Position numbers and translations under genes: made by a program
Notes under the pieces: model-generated
Seen by the model: the letters and a program-made list of their open reading frames with translations, nothing else
The model's database searches: none
What the model was told of the DNA's origin: nothing
Source: Prorocentrum cordatum
Lineage: Eukaryota; Sar; Dinophyceae; Prorocentrales; Prorocentraceae
Assembly: GCA_963575745.1 (NCBI GenBank)
Contig: CAUYUJ010015744.1
Span: 112,652-176,651 of the forward strand
DNA length: 64,000 nucleotides
Reading direction: 5' to 3'
Shown: in pieces, positions 20,817 through 30,119 of the stretch
Layout: each line of letters opens with the position of its first letter
How positions within the stretch are numbered: position 1 is the first letter of the stretch

Positions 20817-21026
20817 GTCGGGAACTTTGGCTTAGCGTGTCGCTCCGCCAGTTCTGGCCCACCACGCCTTGGCGCGACACGCTATCCTGTTCCCGGTCAC
20901 ACGCGTCAACGTCCCTAATTTTCCCGAGCCTCCCGCCTCGCGGAGCGGAGCGACACGCTATCCGCTTGCGAGAGATAGCGTGTCGCCAGGGCCGTCGCGG
21001 CGACACGCTAAGCAAAAGTTCCCGAC
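20817..21026. mobile_element. 210-bp MITE-like element with 27-bp terminal inverted repeats
   Basis: Left end 20,817-20,843 begins GTCGGGAACTTTGGCTTAGC. The right end 21,000-21,026 is its reverse complement with one mismatch. The core GCGACACGCTA occurs three times forward (20,874; 20,950; 21,000) and twice inverted (20,833-20,843; 20,976-20,986), so internal hairpins also form, notably 20,950-20,986. There is no coding capacity. No obvious target-site duplication was found. Interpretation: a non-autonomous inverted-repeat element; a structured regulatory or replication site is an alternative. Confidence 0.7.
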
Positions 21027-21434
21027 AGCATGTCTGGCCCCACGTTGCACCCTTTGCCGCGCCGTCGCACCGCCGTCGAGGTGCCCCGCCTCCTCTGCAG
21101 AGCCTCGCAGAGCCTCAGGAAAACAACATTCGAATTCGCACCAGCTGCCAGCAGCCGAGAGGCGACCTCAAAAGCCAGAGCCCTCAGCGACGGGTGCTCT
21201 TGCAATTCCGAGAGCAAGGCTACGCCATCAGCCCAAGCGACCTAGCAAAGCAACGTCCGTGTCATCAAATTCTTTCGCACTTTGAGAAGAAACTCCAGAC
21301 TGAACGCCCGTGGCGAGGTCATCAGGGACGTCCTCGAAAGGGAAGGATTCGTGCAAGGAGGGGCGCCAGAAAACTGCAGCTACTCCAAGACGGGCTCGAT
21401 CACATGCGAACTCACCTTCTTGTTATTTCGCAGA

Positions 21435-22421
21435 TTATTCTTCTTTGATTTCGGGAAAGCGTCCGTAGCGCCAGCCGCCGCCCGAGGGTAAAGAGGAAAA
21501 CCAGGAACAATCACCCCACTCGAGAGCGACACCGCCACTGTGGGCTGACGGGCCAGGAACACCGCCACTGAGGGCAGACGTGCCAGGCCCTGTAGAACAG
21601 ACATCGCCACTCCGGGCAGGCATGTCTAAGGCCACAACTCCGAGGCGCGACTCCAAGACACCGCCACTGTCGGCTGACATGCGGGAGCCGTCCTGAGAGA
21701 CATCTCCACTAAGGGCAGACATGTCGGGGGCTGCGCCTTCGCCACCAATTTCGGGCCGTAGCCAGTCGCCAATGTAGAAGGTCCTCACCTCCGAGGTTGC
21801 GTCCGTGGGATTCTCGTTCCTGCCGGCGGGGTCGGGGGCGCCAGCGGCGTATTCGGAGCAGGCGGCTGAGGAGGCCACCAGCCCATCGCCAGGGCGGTGA
21901 CTTCCACCCTGTCCGGCTCCTGACCCGTGGGCATATCCTCCATCATACCGCTGAAGGGTGCGCTTGTAGTCGCTCAGCATGTGCTTCCGACGCCTCTTCC
22001 TAAGCGCTGGTGGTGGAGTAGAAGTGCTCGTAGTGGTACCCTGCGCCGCCAAAAACATTGCCGCATCCTCCGCCGTGGCCCTGGGAGGCGAAACCGCCTC
22101 CTCCGTAGCCACCTGGCTGGGGCACGAATTGAAATCCCCAGGCGGGGGGGGAAAGGGCGAGATCATTGGAAACTCCACCTGCGGCATCACCAGCTTGTCG
22201 GACTGCACCTTCGAAACATGCTGCGCCTCCACTGCAAAGCGTAGGCGCTCCCAGCGCGGGAGCTGCTTCACTGGCACCGGCGCGTCTGGCTCCACCTCCG
22301 CGGGCTGCCGGCAGCCATGTGCTGGGGGCAGCGGCGGTGGCGGGCGGCAGAAACGGCGCTGCAAGTCCGCCATCGACAAGAACAACGTCGAGTAAGCCGA
22401 AAGGCGCTGCAAAGGCTGCAA
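21435..22421 (-). CDS. hypothetical protein with SALSGDV repeats, 328 codons
   Basis: This minus-strand frame runs from an ATG at 22,421 to a stop at 21,435. The first half is Pro-rich but ordinary (PRWERLRFAVEAQHVSKVQS, then KLVMPQVEFPMISPFPPPP), followed by a basic patch (LRKRRRKHMLSDYKRT). The last third carries five variants of a short repeat (MSALSGDV, MSADSGGV, MPARSGDV, TSALSGGV, PSAHSGGV). No family, signal peptide or membrane segment is seen. The opposite strand also has open frames here, and no splice sites were tested, so coding status is uncertain. It is listed because its composition is far less biased than neighbouring frames. The nucleotide repeat behind the C-terminus spans about 21,520-21,740. 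Confidence 0.35.
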   Translation of the reverse strand: MQPLQRLSAYSTLFLSMADLQRRFCRPPPPLPPAHGCRQPAEVEPDAPVPVKQLPRWERLRFAVEAQHVSKVQSDKLVMPQVEFPMISPFPPPPGDFNSCPSQVATEEAVSPPRATAEDAAMFLAAQGTTTSTSTPPPALRKRRRKHMLSDYKRTLQRYDGGYAHGSGAGQGGSHRPGDGLVASSAACSEYAAGAPDPAGRNENPTDATSEVRTFYIGDWLRPEIGGEGAAPDMSALSGDVSQDGSRMSADSGGVLESRLGVVALDMPARSGDVCSTGPGTSALSGGVPGPSAHSGGVALEWGDCSWFSSLPSGGGWRYGRFPEIKEE

Positions 22422-22624
22422 CGCGCGCCCCGGGGTCGCCGTTGACGAGGTACGTACAGGCGCAGCTCAGGACCCTTCGATACCATGCACCAGTATCCCC
22501 CAGCGTCCACTGCCGCACAACGGGCGGAAGCGCTCAAGCTAGCAACACATGGCCATCAGCTGGTGGGGCGCGAGCCGTCAAGGATCATGCAAATGGCTCG
22601 AGCCTGAGCTTGAGGGAGGGAGCG

Positions 22625-23560
22625 CGAGTGAGCGCGAGAGAGGAAAAGGAGGAGGAGAGGAAGGAGGAGGAAGGAAACAGTAAGGAAGAAGGAGAGATGA
22701 GAGAAGAGGAGGAAAGGGCGGAGGCGGATGAGGAGTAGGAGGCGGAGGAGGGGAAGGAAAGGAACGAGGAGGAGGAAGGAAACAGTAAGGAAGAAGGAGA
22801 AATGAGAGAAGAGGAGGAAAGGGCGGAGGCGGAGGAGGAGGAGGCGGAGGAGGGGAAGGAAAGGAGCGAGGAGGCGGAAGGAATCAGTAAGGAAGAAGGA
22901 GAGCTGAGAGAAGAGGAGGAAAGGGCGGAGGCGGCGGAGGAGGAGGAGGCGGAGGAGGGGAAGGAAAGGAGCGAGGAGGAGGAAGGAGAAGGGGACAAGG
23001 CAAGATGATAGAAAAGGAGACATGAAGAGGGAGGCGGAGGAGGAGGCGGAGGCGGAGGAGAGGGAGGATGGGAAGGAGCCAAGAAGAGCGAGGAGGAGGA
23101 AAGGAATAGGTAGGAGGATCTGAGAAGGAGAGATGAGGCGGGAGGATGAAAGGATAAGAGGGTGGGGGAAAAGGAGGACGGAGGGATGAGGATGATGTTG
23201 TTGTAGTTTGTAGCGAATGAAACTAGATGTGGGAGAAGGGAGACGAGTAAGAGAAGAAGGAAGAGGGGCACAGAAGTGGGGATAATCGAACGAGGGAGGA
23301 AGGAGGAGGAAGATGAGGAGGAGAGGGGAGCACGTAGGATGAGCGAAGAGGGGGGAGGAGGAGGAGGAGGAGGAGGAGGAGGAGGAGGAGGAGGAGGAGG
23401 AGGAGGAAGAGAAGGAGGAGGAGGAGGAGGAGGAGGAGGAGGAGAAGGAGGCGGAGGCGGAGGAGGAGGAGGAGGAGGAGGGGAAGGAGGAGGAGGAGGA
23501 AGAGGAGGAGGAGGGGGAAGCGGAGGAGGAAGAGGAGGAGAAGGAGGCCCCCGCATACCC
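22625..23560. repeat. (GGA)n tract with ~103-bp internal tandem repeat
   Basis: Poly-purine. In 22,625-23,000, AGTAAGGAAGAAGGAGA recurs at about 22,679, 22,784 and 22,886, giving a unit of about 102-105 bp. In 23,350-23,550 it becomes a nearly pure GGA array. The long open frames on both strands (poly-Ser, poly-Pro, poly-Gly/Glu) are repeat translations. Confidence 0.9.
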
Positions 23561-23814
23561 AGAAGTTCCAAAGCATCCACACAACAGTATTTCGTTTCCC
23601 CCTTTTTCTTGAGCATAGACTTTCCAGCTATCCTTGGGAGTCTTGATATCCTTGTTCCTCCGTCCCCATTCTTCTGCTCCCTCCGCGCGTTGGCGGGGAG
23701 GGTGCCGTTCCTCCTACTCATCCTCATCCTCCCCAGACACACACACACACACACTCACGCAACAATTTCTCGTCTTTCTCCTCATGTTCCTCCTCTTCCT
23801 CATTCTCCGTTGTC

Positions 23815-23875
23815 TTCTCCTCCTCCTCCTCCCCCTCCTCCTCCTCCTCCCCCTCCTCCTCCTCCACCACCTCCT
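23815..23875. repeat. (CTC)n microsatellite
   Basis: Imperfect CTC/TCC array ending one base before the spliced-leader relic. It may mark the insertion point of the retroposed transcript. Confidence 0.9.
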
Positions 23876-23897
23876 TGCGTAGCCATTTTGGCTCAAG
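23876..23897 (+). other. spliced-leader relic (retroposed mRNA 5' end)
   Basis: Bases 23,878-23,897 read CGTAGCCATTTTGGCTCAAG. With the two preceding bases (TG), 21 of 22 positions match the dinoflagellate SL consensus; the one difference is G for C at position 2. The next bases are ACC, not the GT donor found in SL RNA genes. So this is the leader already joined to an mRNA, copied back into DNA. It stands at the 5' end of LINE A. Confidence 0.9.
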
Positions 23898-24319
23898 ACC
23901 AAGATGGTTTACATATCACTGTCTCCACGGGGTGTGCTCCCACCAGCCTCGGCTTTTCCCGTGTTGCCACACCAACGGGTTTTCAGCGGCCCACCAGCTT
24001 TCCTGCTTCTCGCACTGGCCTTGCAGGCGGCCCTTCATATCATCCACATTCTCTCGCCACGCTTTGGTTCCGAACTTCCGCTGGCGGCTGCCGTCCAATT
24101 CCGAGCACCATGCCCAACTCTTCAGACGAGGACCGCAGCACGAGCCGCAGCCAGCAATGACGACGCAGAGGTGGTACCGAACATCGCCGCGCCGCTGCTG
24201 CCTCTGACACCCTCTCGCGCATGGCCCCTGGCGCAGGGAGACAGAGGAATGCCAGGCCTGGACGCTCTTCGGCAAGACCCAACCCTGCAGGACCACCTGG
24301 CGGACAGTAACCTGATCCA

Positions 24320-25460
24320 ATGCAGCAGTCAGATCCATGGTGGCTCCCGTTTAACCAGGAGCAGCAGCGCGAGCTCGAGAGGGACCTGGAGGCATGCCCC
24401 ACCTTCGCATCGCAAGCAGAAGGCGCCGAACACCATGCTGGCCAGGCTCCTGGCACACCAGCTGCTGGCCACCCCACACCAGTTGCTGACGGCACTCCCG
24501 TTCGACTACCTGGGCTTCCTGCGGATCTCGACCGCGCCTTCCAGGACCCCATGCAGCAACAGGTGTCCCAGGCCGCGGGCGCCTTCAAGCAGCAGGCCGA
24601 CATCCTTCTGGACCAGTCCCGCGAAAGCTTTCGCCAGCTCCTGCAACAACAAGTGCTTCAGACCGAGCGCAGGGTGGATTGCCTCCAGGACCAGGTGGCG
24701 CATACCAAGCGTGAACAGGATCGCCATGCCGCCAACCAGAGGAAGATATGGCTGGCAATCGACAAGCTGCGAGACACGCTCGCCCTCGCCGAGGCCCAGC
24801 TCCCCATCGCGGACCTCACCTGGCTCTCCGAATGGGACCGCTCGCCCGACCCGGCCCTCTCCTCCGTCGGAGCCCAGCGGATCATGTCGCCCAACGTTGT
24901 CTTCAACGACCTGCACGTCTGGATCGCAGACGCTGGCCTCCAGCCCGACCAAGTGGAGCCCCACGGCGACGAGCCCGCCAGGCGCTTCATCCTCCAGGCC
25001 AAGGGCGCATACGAGGTGGTCATCCCGCGCGCTCTCGCTCTTCAACGAGCTCTACGAGATGCCGCCGGCAAGTGGAAGCGCCCCCACTCCCCCGACGCCA
25101 ACGGGCAGCGGATCGACATCTTCATCAACCCAGACAAGTCGCCCAAGGTGATCCGCACCGAGATCCAGCGCGAGAAGCTGCAGAAGCTCCCCGCCCAGCG
25201 ACTCCCACACCTGCGACGGCGCACACTCCGAGCGAAAGACGAGGTCCGCTGCGACGCCGCGCCGCCGGCGCGCCTCAACCGTAAGGGCCAGGCCGACCCC
25301 GCCATCCCCGAGTGGAACGAGCGTGCGCTGGAGAACCCAGATCTCAGCGGCCTCATCCGCGGCGACGTCCTCACCGCCTTCCTGGCTGGCGCTCCTAGCC
25401 ACACATGGGCCGCGCGGCGCGAAGCGGACTCGCCCCCGCCGTCCAGCATCAGCTGGAAAA
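24320..25460 (+). pseudogene. LINE A ORF1-like region
   Basis: In the best frame, a Gln/Glu-rich stretch (24,541-24,803; e.g. SFRQLLQQQVLQTERRVDC) should form a coiled coil. It is followed by LALAEAQLPI, which is shared with the fragments at 3.8 and 8.2 kb. Next comes a compact domain (about 24,890-25,180) with RRFILQAKGAYEVVIPRA and IDIFINPDKSPKVIRTEIQR, which resembles an RRM-like RNA-binding fold. A basic segment leads to the endonuclease. By family, such proteins coat the element RNA. Upstream of 24,320 an alternative frame opens at ATG 23,904, only seven bases after the SL relic, but its later part is a shadow; a frameshift probably joins them. The frame overlaps the endonuclease frame at 25,405-25,460, so a shift is needed there too. 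Confidence 0.55.
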
Positions 25461-26292
25461 CCGCGCCTTCATGCGCCCCAGGCGCTGCCGACGTCGTCGC
25501 ACGCAAGCCGCCCTCACCAAGTGCACGCGCAGCAAGCACGTCATCCTGCTACAGGAGGCCCACGGCTCCGAGACGCTCTTCCGCACATGGCTGGACACGC
25601 AACCGCGCCCGCACAAACTCTTCTTCTCCGAGTTCCCAGCCGACACCGAGGACGGCTCATCCCCTTCGACAGGCGGCGTCGCTATTATGGTGCCTTAGTT
25701 CACGCCCATGCAGCTGGAGTTCCTCCGACCTGACCAGCTTCCAGCTTTCGGCCATGCCCCGCTGGCCCCTGGGCGCATTCAACAGCTGGTCATCAGCAAC
25801 GCGAACACAGGCCACTCCCTCGACATCATGAACATCCACAATCATGAACTTCAAACGCGAGATCGCGACAGGGCCCGCGCTGCGCGGCACCTGCATCGCG
25901 AACGGGCTGCCCACGACTACACCAAGCGCACTTTCTTGGCCATGGGCGACTTCAACACAGCCAGCCGCACGCCGAGCAGCTGCAACCAGCCCCGGGCGCA
26001 GCACTCGCGCCTCCTGCTGGACAACAACCGCCAACAGCAGCCCGTCTGGAAAGCCCTCTTCGACTCCATGCTAGAGGTCGAGTCCGAGCTGCCCACGCGC
26101 TTCAACAAGGCGGACTACGCGGCCTCCTCCATCGACCGCGCGTTCACCAGCCCCCCCTCCCACGCGACGCAGGAGCTCTCCATGGTTGTCCACGCGCTGC
26201 ACAGACTCCGCCATCATGTCCGACAGGCGCCGCAGCGACCACGCCATCATCTCCTTCTCGATCGGCATCAAGCCAAGCGCGCCGCCGGCTGA
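25405..26292 (+). pseudogene. LINE A EEP (APE-type) endonuclease domain
   Basis: The frame contains KHVILLQEAHGSETLF (catalytic Glu of the QE motif) near 25,537 and GGVAIMVP, then an in-frame TAG at 25,696. It continues in the same frame through DIMNIHNHEL and FLAMGDFNTASRTP (the GDFN motif, near 25,935) to SSIDRAFTSPP. The terminal SDH motif (RRRSDHAIISFSI) is present but in the next frame, at about 26,225, so there is a frameshift near 26,200. This enzyme nicks target DNA to prime reverse transcription in APE-type LINEs. All signature residues are still readable, which argues for fairly recent inactivation, yet one stop and one shift break it. Confidence 0.8.
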
Positions 26293-26294
26293 AC

Positions 26295-27150
26295 ATGCCA
26301 TCCCACCGGCAGCGCTCCGTGATCTTAGCGGTCTACCTGCAAAACGTCAACGAAGCCGCTGACACGCAGCACCTCTCCGTCGAGACGCGCCGGCGCACAC
26401 ACAGACGGTTCGCGACGGAGGCCGCCCGCACGGTCCGCGACGACTGGGTCCGTTTCAGCTCCGGCGACCTTGCCAAGCCTGGCTTCCTGGGCGGCAGGGT
26501 CATTACCATGCGTTCGATCTCGCGTGCGATTTGGCGTCAGGGCGCATAATTGGCACGGCGGCTGCATGCTACAACGGAGCTGGGAAAGCGCTCCGTCGAC
26601 ATGGACTCCCCGGCTCTCAAGCTCACCGACGACGCCCAGTTCGCGAGCCTCTCGTCCTCCGCGCACCGCGACTTCGAGGCTCGCCAGCGCTCTCTGGCGC
26701 AACGGGCAGCGAGGCTCCCGCGGAGCCATCCTGAAGCCTTGCCCCCAGAGAAACTCCGGAAGGTTCTGCGGGTCTCCCAGAAACACGCCCCCCTCTGAGC
26801 CCCCTGGAAGCGCCGGGCCTCGAAGGCCCTGCGGCCGCAACCAGAGAGCGGCAAGATTGCCGACGCCCCGCCTGGCCACTGGCGCCCCGTCTTCGCCTAC
26901 AAGACCGTCGACTCTCACGCAGTCAACGCGTGCATCGACGAGCACACGCCGCAGGGCGACACGCTGGACATCATGCCGCCCCCCAAGCACCAGCTGCAGG
27001 CCTCCCCGAAGCAGACATCCCCTTTCTGCGCCTGGCCCCGACAGCCTGCCGCACAACGCCTGGGCCGCCCGCGACCACTCGCCCTCCATCCCGGAGGACA
27101 TGGCTTGCCACCTCTGCTCAGGGCACTCGACCCCGCGCGACCTGAAATTT
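26295..27150 (+). pseudogene. LINE A linker between endonuclease and RT
   Basis: Coding-like pieces in changing frames join the two catalytic domains. No conserved motif was identified. Overlapping frames on the minus strand (26,325-27,161) are shadows. Confidence 0.45.
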
Positions 27151-27154
27151 TGAC

Positions 27155-27838
27155 TTTGCATTCTTACCGAAAGGCGACAACCTCCTGGGCGGCATCACCA
27201 CGGATCGCCCACCAGAAGACACTCGGCCGCCCTCGCCGAAGAACATCGACATTAAGGCTATCGCAGGCGCCGCGAACCACCTCATCAAGCCGTTCGTGAC
27301 CGAACGTACCCACAAGGCGCAGCAAGGCTTCGTCACGGGCAGGAACTTCACGCAGCACATCGCGCGCCTGGACGCGGAGATGCGCCGAGCTGGCCTCCTG
27401 GAGAACGCCAAGGAGCCCCACCCCATCTTCACCGGCTTCGACTTCGCGGCGGCCTTCCTATCGCTGGGCAGTACGTGGCTCTTCAAGGCGTGGCGCCGCT
27501 TCGGCTTGCATGCTGGCTACATGCATCTGTTCGAGGCCATGTAGCACGCGCCCACCTCCTCGGTGAAGGTGGACGACGTTCGCCACCCCACGTTCGCGAT
27601 CGAGTCTAGCGTCGCTCAAGGTTGCCCAGCGAGCGGCCCCGCACGGGCGATCGCGATGGACCCGCTGGTCCGCCACATCGCCGATTCCAGTGAGCTGGAC
27701 AACACGGAAGCCACCTCGACGAATTACTTGGGCGCCTGCGCTGATGACTTGGGCGCCTTTCGCGGCTCCCTCGGCGCGATCAGCAAAGCGACTGAGGCAT
27801 GTTTGATGCCGCCGCACGCCTCGCGCTTCTGTCGTTGA
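27155..27838 (+). pseudogene. LINE A reverse transcriptase
   Basis: In a single frame: FAFLPKGDNLLGG, RPPSPKNIDIKAIAGAANHL, QQGFVTGRNFTQH (the QxGF-GR motif near 27,320), FTGFDFAAAFLSLGS (motif A, catalytic Asp near 27,440), an in-frame TAG at 27,542-27,544, VAQGCPASGPARAIAMDP (motif B near 27,610) and YLGACADDLGAF (motif C, the Asp pair near 27,740). This order is that of non-LTR retrotransposon RT. The catalytic Asp residues are all present; only the TAG interrupts this part. The frame then ends, and the next conserved piece (VAVPLRAHAPP) is one frame away, so a frameshift lies near 27,795. Confidence 0.85.
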
Positions 27839-29129
27839 AGCCTCGCAAGTGTGTAGCTGTGCCTCTTCGGGCACATGCGCCTCCTGTCACCATGACCCGC
27901 GCCCAGGACCTTCTCTCTGAGCGTTCGCCTGCCTGGCGCGCGTTTTCGATCGAGGGGCGTGCCAAATACCTTTGGATGTTCCTGGGTCGGCCCCACGGAG
28001 GCCCCACTGACCGACCAATGGCACGCCCCTGGGCAAAAATGGCGGCAGCGCGCTCATTTGCTTCAGCTTGTGTACTCTGGCAGTGACGCTACAGTTCGGC
28101 TCTATAACGCGCATCTGCTTTCAATGTTAAGCTATGTTGGCCAGTTGTTTCCAGCCCCTGCCCCCATCGTGCACCGCGAGCAATACATGTTCCATTAGAT
28201 GCTAGGCCTGCCAACGAACACCTCTCGCAAGGTAGATATTCTTGCGATGGCGGATTGGTCGCCGCCGCCAGTGCTACGCTCTCTGCAGGCCATGTCTGTC
28301 GCAGCCGTCGCTCGCTCAGCGTCTCGCGCCTTGGCGGATCGGCGGGAGACCCCACTACGTTCGCCTCCGAGACACAGCATGGGAGGAGAGACCAGCTCAG
28401 TCCTCCCACCGTTGGTTGGATGGCTCGTGGTCTCCCAGCTTCTGGGCGCAGCCGCGCGCGATCGTGCAACTTTATGCCCGGCTGCAAAATGCGCAGCGCG
28501 CGGCACCGCTCACGCCCAACATGATGCACAAAGCCCATGCTGCAGCGCTGGTCGACAAAGAGATGGCCAACGAAGCCACTCCGCCGCGACGCCACCACTT
28601 CCAGCGTGCGTTCGTGGTCCCTCTGCGCAAGGCCGCATTTGCATCGCCGTTCGATGCATCTCTCACAAAGGGGGTGGCCGCGCGGGGCTCTCGCGTCGAT
28701 CCTGCTCTCTTTGCCGAGCGCTGGGAGGCGCTCACCCGCGGAGTGAGCAGCGTCCGACCGAGCTGGCGCTGGGCGACTCTCAAGACGCTCGCTGGAGGGT
28801 GGACGACCACCGCCCGCATGGATGTTCTTAAGCCCCGCAGCTGTGTGTTTGGCTGCCACGACCAGCCAGATTCATTCCCCCACTACCTCTCCTGTCCTCT
28901 CCTCTTGAGCTTCCCCTGGCCCCCTGACCCCCCACTCATCCTCAACACTTTAACGCGCTGGGGTCTGGGACCACCAGCGGCTTACCCGCCTGCGCCCAGC
29001 GAGTTGTCACTCCATGCCACGATTCGCCGCATAGCACTGGCTTTCCATATGTACATCAAATTCAGGACGGCCCCGTCCAGTTCGCCGACTGCACCGCTGG
29101 CCGCTGCCCGCGCTCCCGTCTCGTGCTAG
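27799..29129 (+). pseudogene. LINE A thumb and C-terminal CCHC region
   Basis: After the RT core, KPRKCVAVPLRAHAPP and FSIEGRAKYLWMFLGRP resemble the post-RT segment of LINEs. A second frame gives LLSMLSYVGQLFPAPAPIVH. The last frame (28,242-29,129, about 295 codons) ends the protein. It includes WRWATLKTLAGGWTTTARM and then CVFGCHDQPDSFPHYLSC (28,844-28,900), a Cys-x3-Cys-x8-His-x4-Cys knuckle like the nucleic-acid-binding one at the C-terminus of many LINE proteins. At least two frameshifts separate the pieces. The opposite-strand frame 28,089-28,859 is a shadow. Confidence 0.65.
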
Positions 29130-29267
29130 CCAGATAGCGGAGGGGAGAGAGGTTGAAGTATCAATTGGAGCCTTGGGGGGGGGGGAATTTTGTTAACAGC
29201 CCCCCTCTCGCTTAGCGCCCGTCGGCCGAGCCTCAGGACACACGTTCGCCTCAGACTACCCGCGTTC

Positions 29268-29300
29268 CTCCTCCTCCTCCTCCTCCACCTCCTCGTCCCC
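29268..29300. repeat. short (CTC)n array
   Basis: CTCCTC/CCT trinucleotide array just beyond the LINE A end, followed by pyrimidine-rich sequence with a CT run at 29,333-29,345. Confidence 0.85.
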
Positions 29301-29469
29301 CGCCTCTTCCTCTCACTCCTCGCCCCCACCCTCTCTCTCTCTCTCATCTGCCTCCTCCTCCATCCTTGTTCCTTATGAATAGCTCTACCGTCAGACTTGT
29401 CGGTAGGACGGGCCGAGCGTTTTGATTGAGATTCCTTCACCAGCTACGTTTGCACAGCTTGGAAGTTGC

Positions 29470-29740
29470 AAGAGCTTCAAGGATTGAGGGCGGGTCGTTG
29501 TCAAAACGTGGTTCTCGCTTTAGCGCCGCGCACATTCGTTTCAAAAGCTTGCAGCAGCTTCAAGGATAGAGACAGCTTCAAGGATGTAGGGCGGGTCGTT
29601 TTCACAATGTGGTTATCACCTTAAGTAGCGCCGCAAACATTCGTCTTAGAAGCACGCACAAGTTTCAAGGACGGAAGGCGGTTCCGTCTAAAAGTGGGAC
29701 TTTTGCTGTGGCGTCGCGCGCACTCGTTTCAAATGTTGAC
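29470..29740. repeat. degenerate ~95-bp tandem repeat, ~3 units
   Basis: AGCTTCAAGGAT and GCGCCGCGCACATTCGTTTC recur in order: the second phrase begins near 29,522, 29,625 and 29,713. GGGCGGGTCGTT also recurs. Units have diverged strongly. Confidence 0.75.
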
Positions 29741-29756
29741 AGCAGGCTCACAGGCT

Positions 29757-29955
29757 CGTAGGTTTAAGTCCTAGGAACAGTGTTGTGGCACGGTTTAGGA
29801 TCGGCAGAACGCAACAGGCACATGGATTCGTAGTGTTGAAATTTCAGGAATGGTGCTCTGGCACGACTTAAGATTGTCCGGGCGCAGCAGTCTCGTGGAT
29901 TCACAGCGTTGGAGTCCCAGTAAGGGTGCGTTGGCACGATTCGGGATTATCCCAC
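29757..29955. repeat. 73-bp tandem repeat, ~2.7 units
   Basis: TGGCACG followed by a TTTAGGAT-, CTTAAGAT- or TTCGGGAT-like phrase occurs at 29,786, 29,859 and 29,932, an exact 73-bp spacing. GTGGATTC and related phrases recur within the unit. Confidence 0.85.
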
Positions 29956-30067
29956 GGTCGTCTTTCAATGGGGCACTCCGCGCAATGAAGAAAGCTGGGG
30001 GCCATGAAGGGTGAACTCGAAGAGTGAGTTTATTGCAGCATCGCTGGTGCGCCTTGGGTTTACACTG

Positions 30068-30115
30068 GTCCTCCTCCTCCTCCTCCTCCGCCTCCTCCGC
30101 TTCCTCCTCCGCCTC
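30068..30115. repeat. (CTC)n microsatellite
   Basis: Imperfect CTC/CGC trinucleotides. A CT-rich stretch (30,327-30,415) follows further on. Confidence 0.8.
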
Positions 30116-30119
30116 TCCT

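Larger units (their letters stand above)
23876..29130 (+). mobile_element. LINE A: non-LTR retrotransposon pseudogene headed by a spliced leader
   Basis: Order on the plus strand: SL relic, ~0.2-0.4 kb leader, ORF1-like region (to ~25.46 kb), EEP endonuclease (25.4-26.3 kb), linker, reverse transcriptase (27.16-27.84 kb), thumb, and a C-terminal part with a CCHC knuckle (28.84-28.91 kb), ending at TAG 29,127-29,129. In-frame stops and several frameshifts make it inactive. About 60 bp after the last stop there is a G run and unrelated sequence; no poly(A) tail was found. It is the most complete element here and serves as reference for the fragments at 3.2 and 7.5 kb. Confidence 0.75.

Noticed and set aside
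22556-23754. 342- and 389-codon minus ORFs rich in Ser/Pro/Leu
   Set aside because: They are translations of the GGA/CTC tract without any non-repetitive domain.
23876-23950. SL RNA gene
   Set aside because: The leader is followed by ACC, not a GT donor, and no Sm-like site or stem-loops follow; it is a spliced, retroposed leader.
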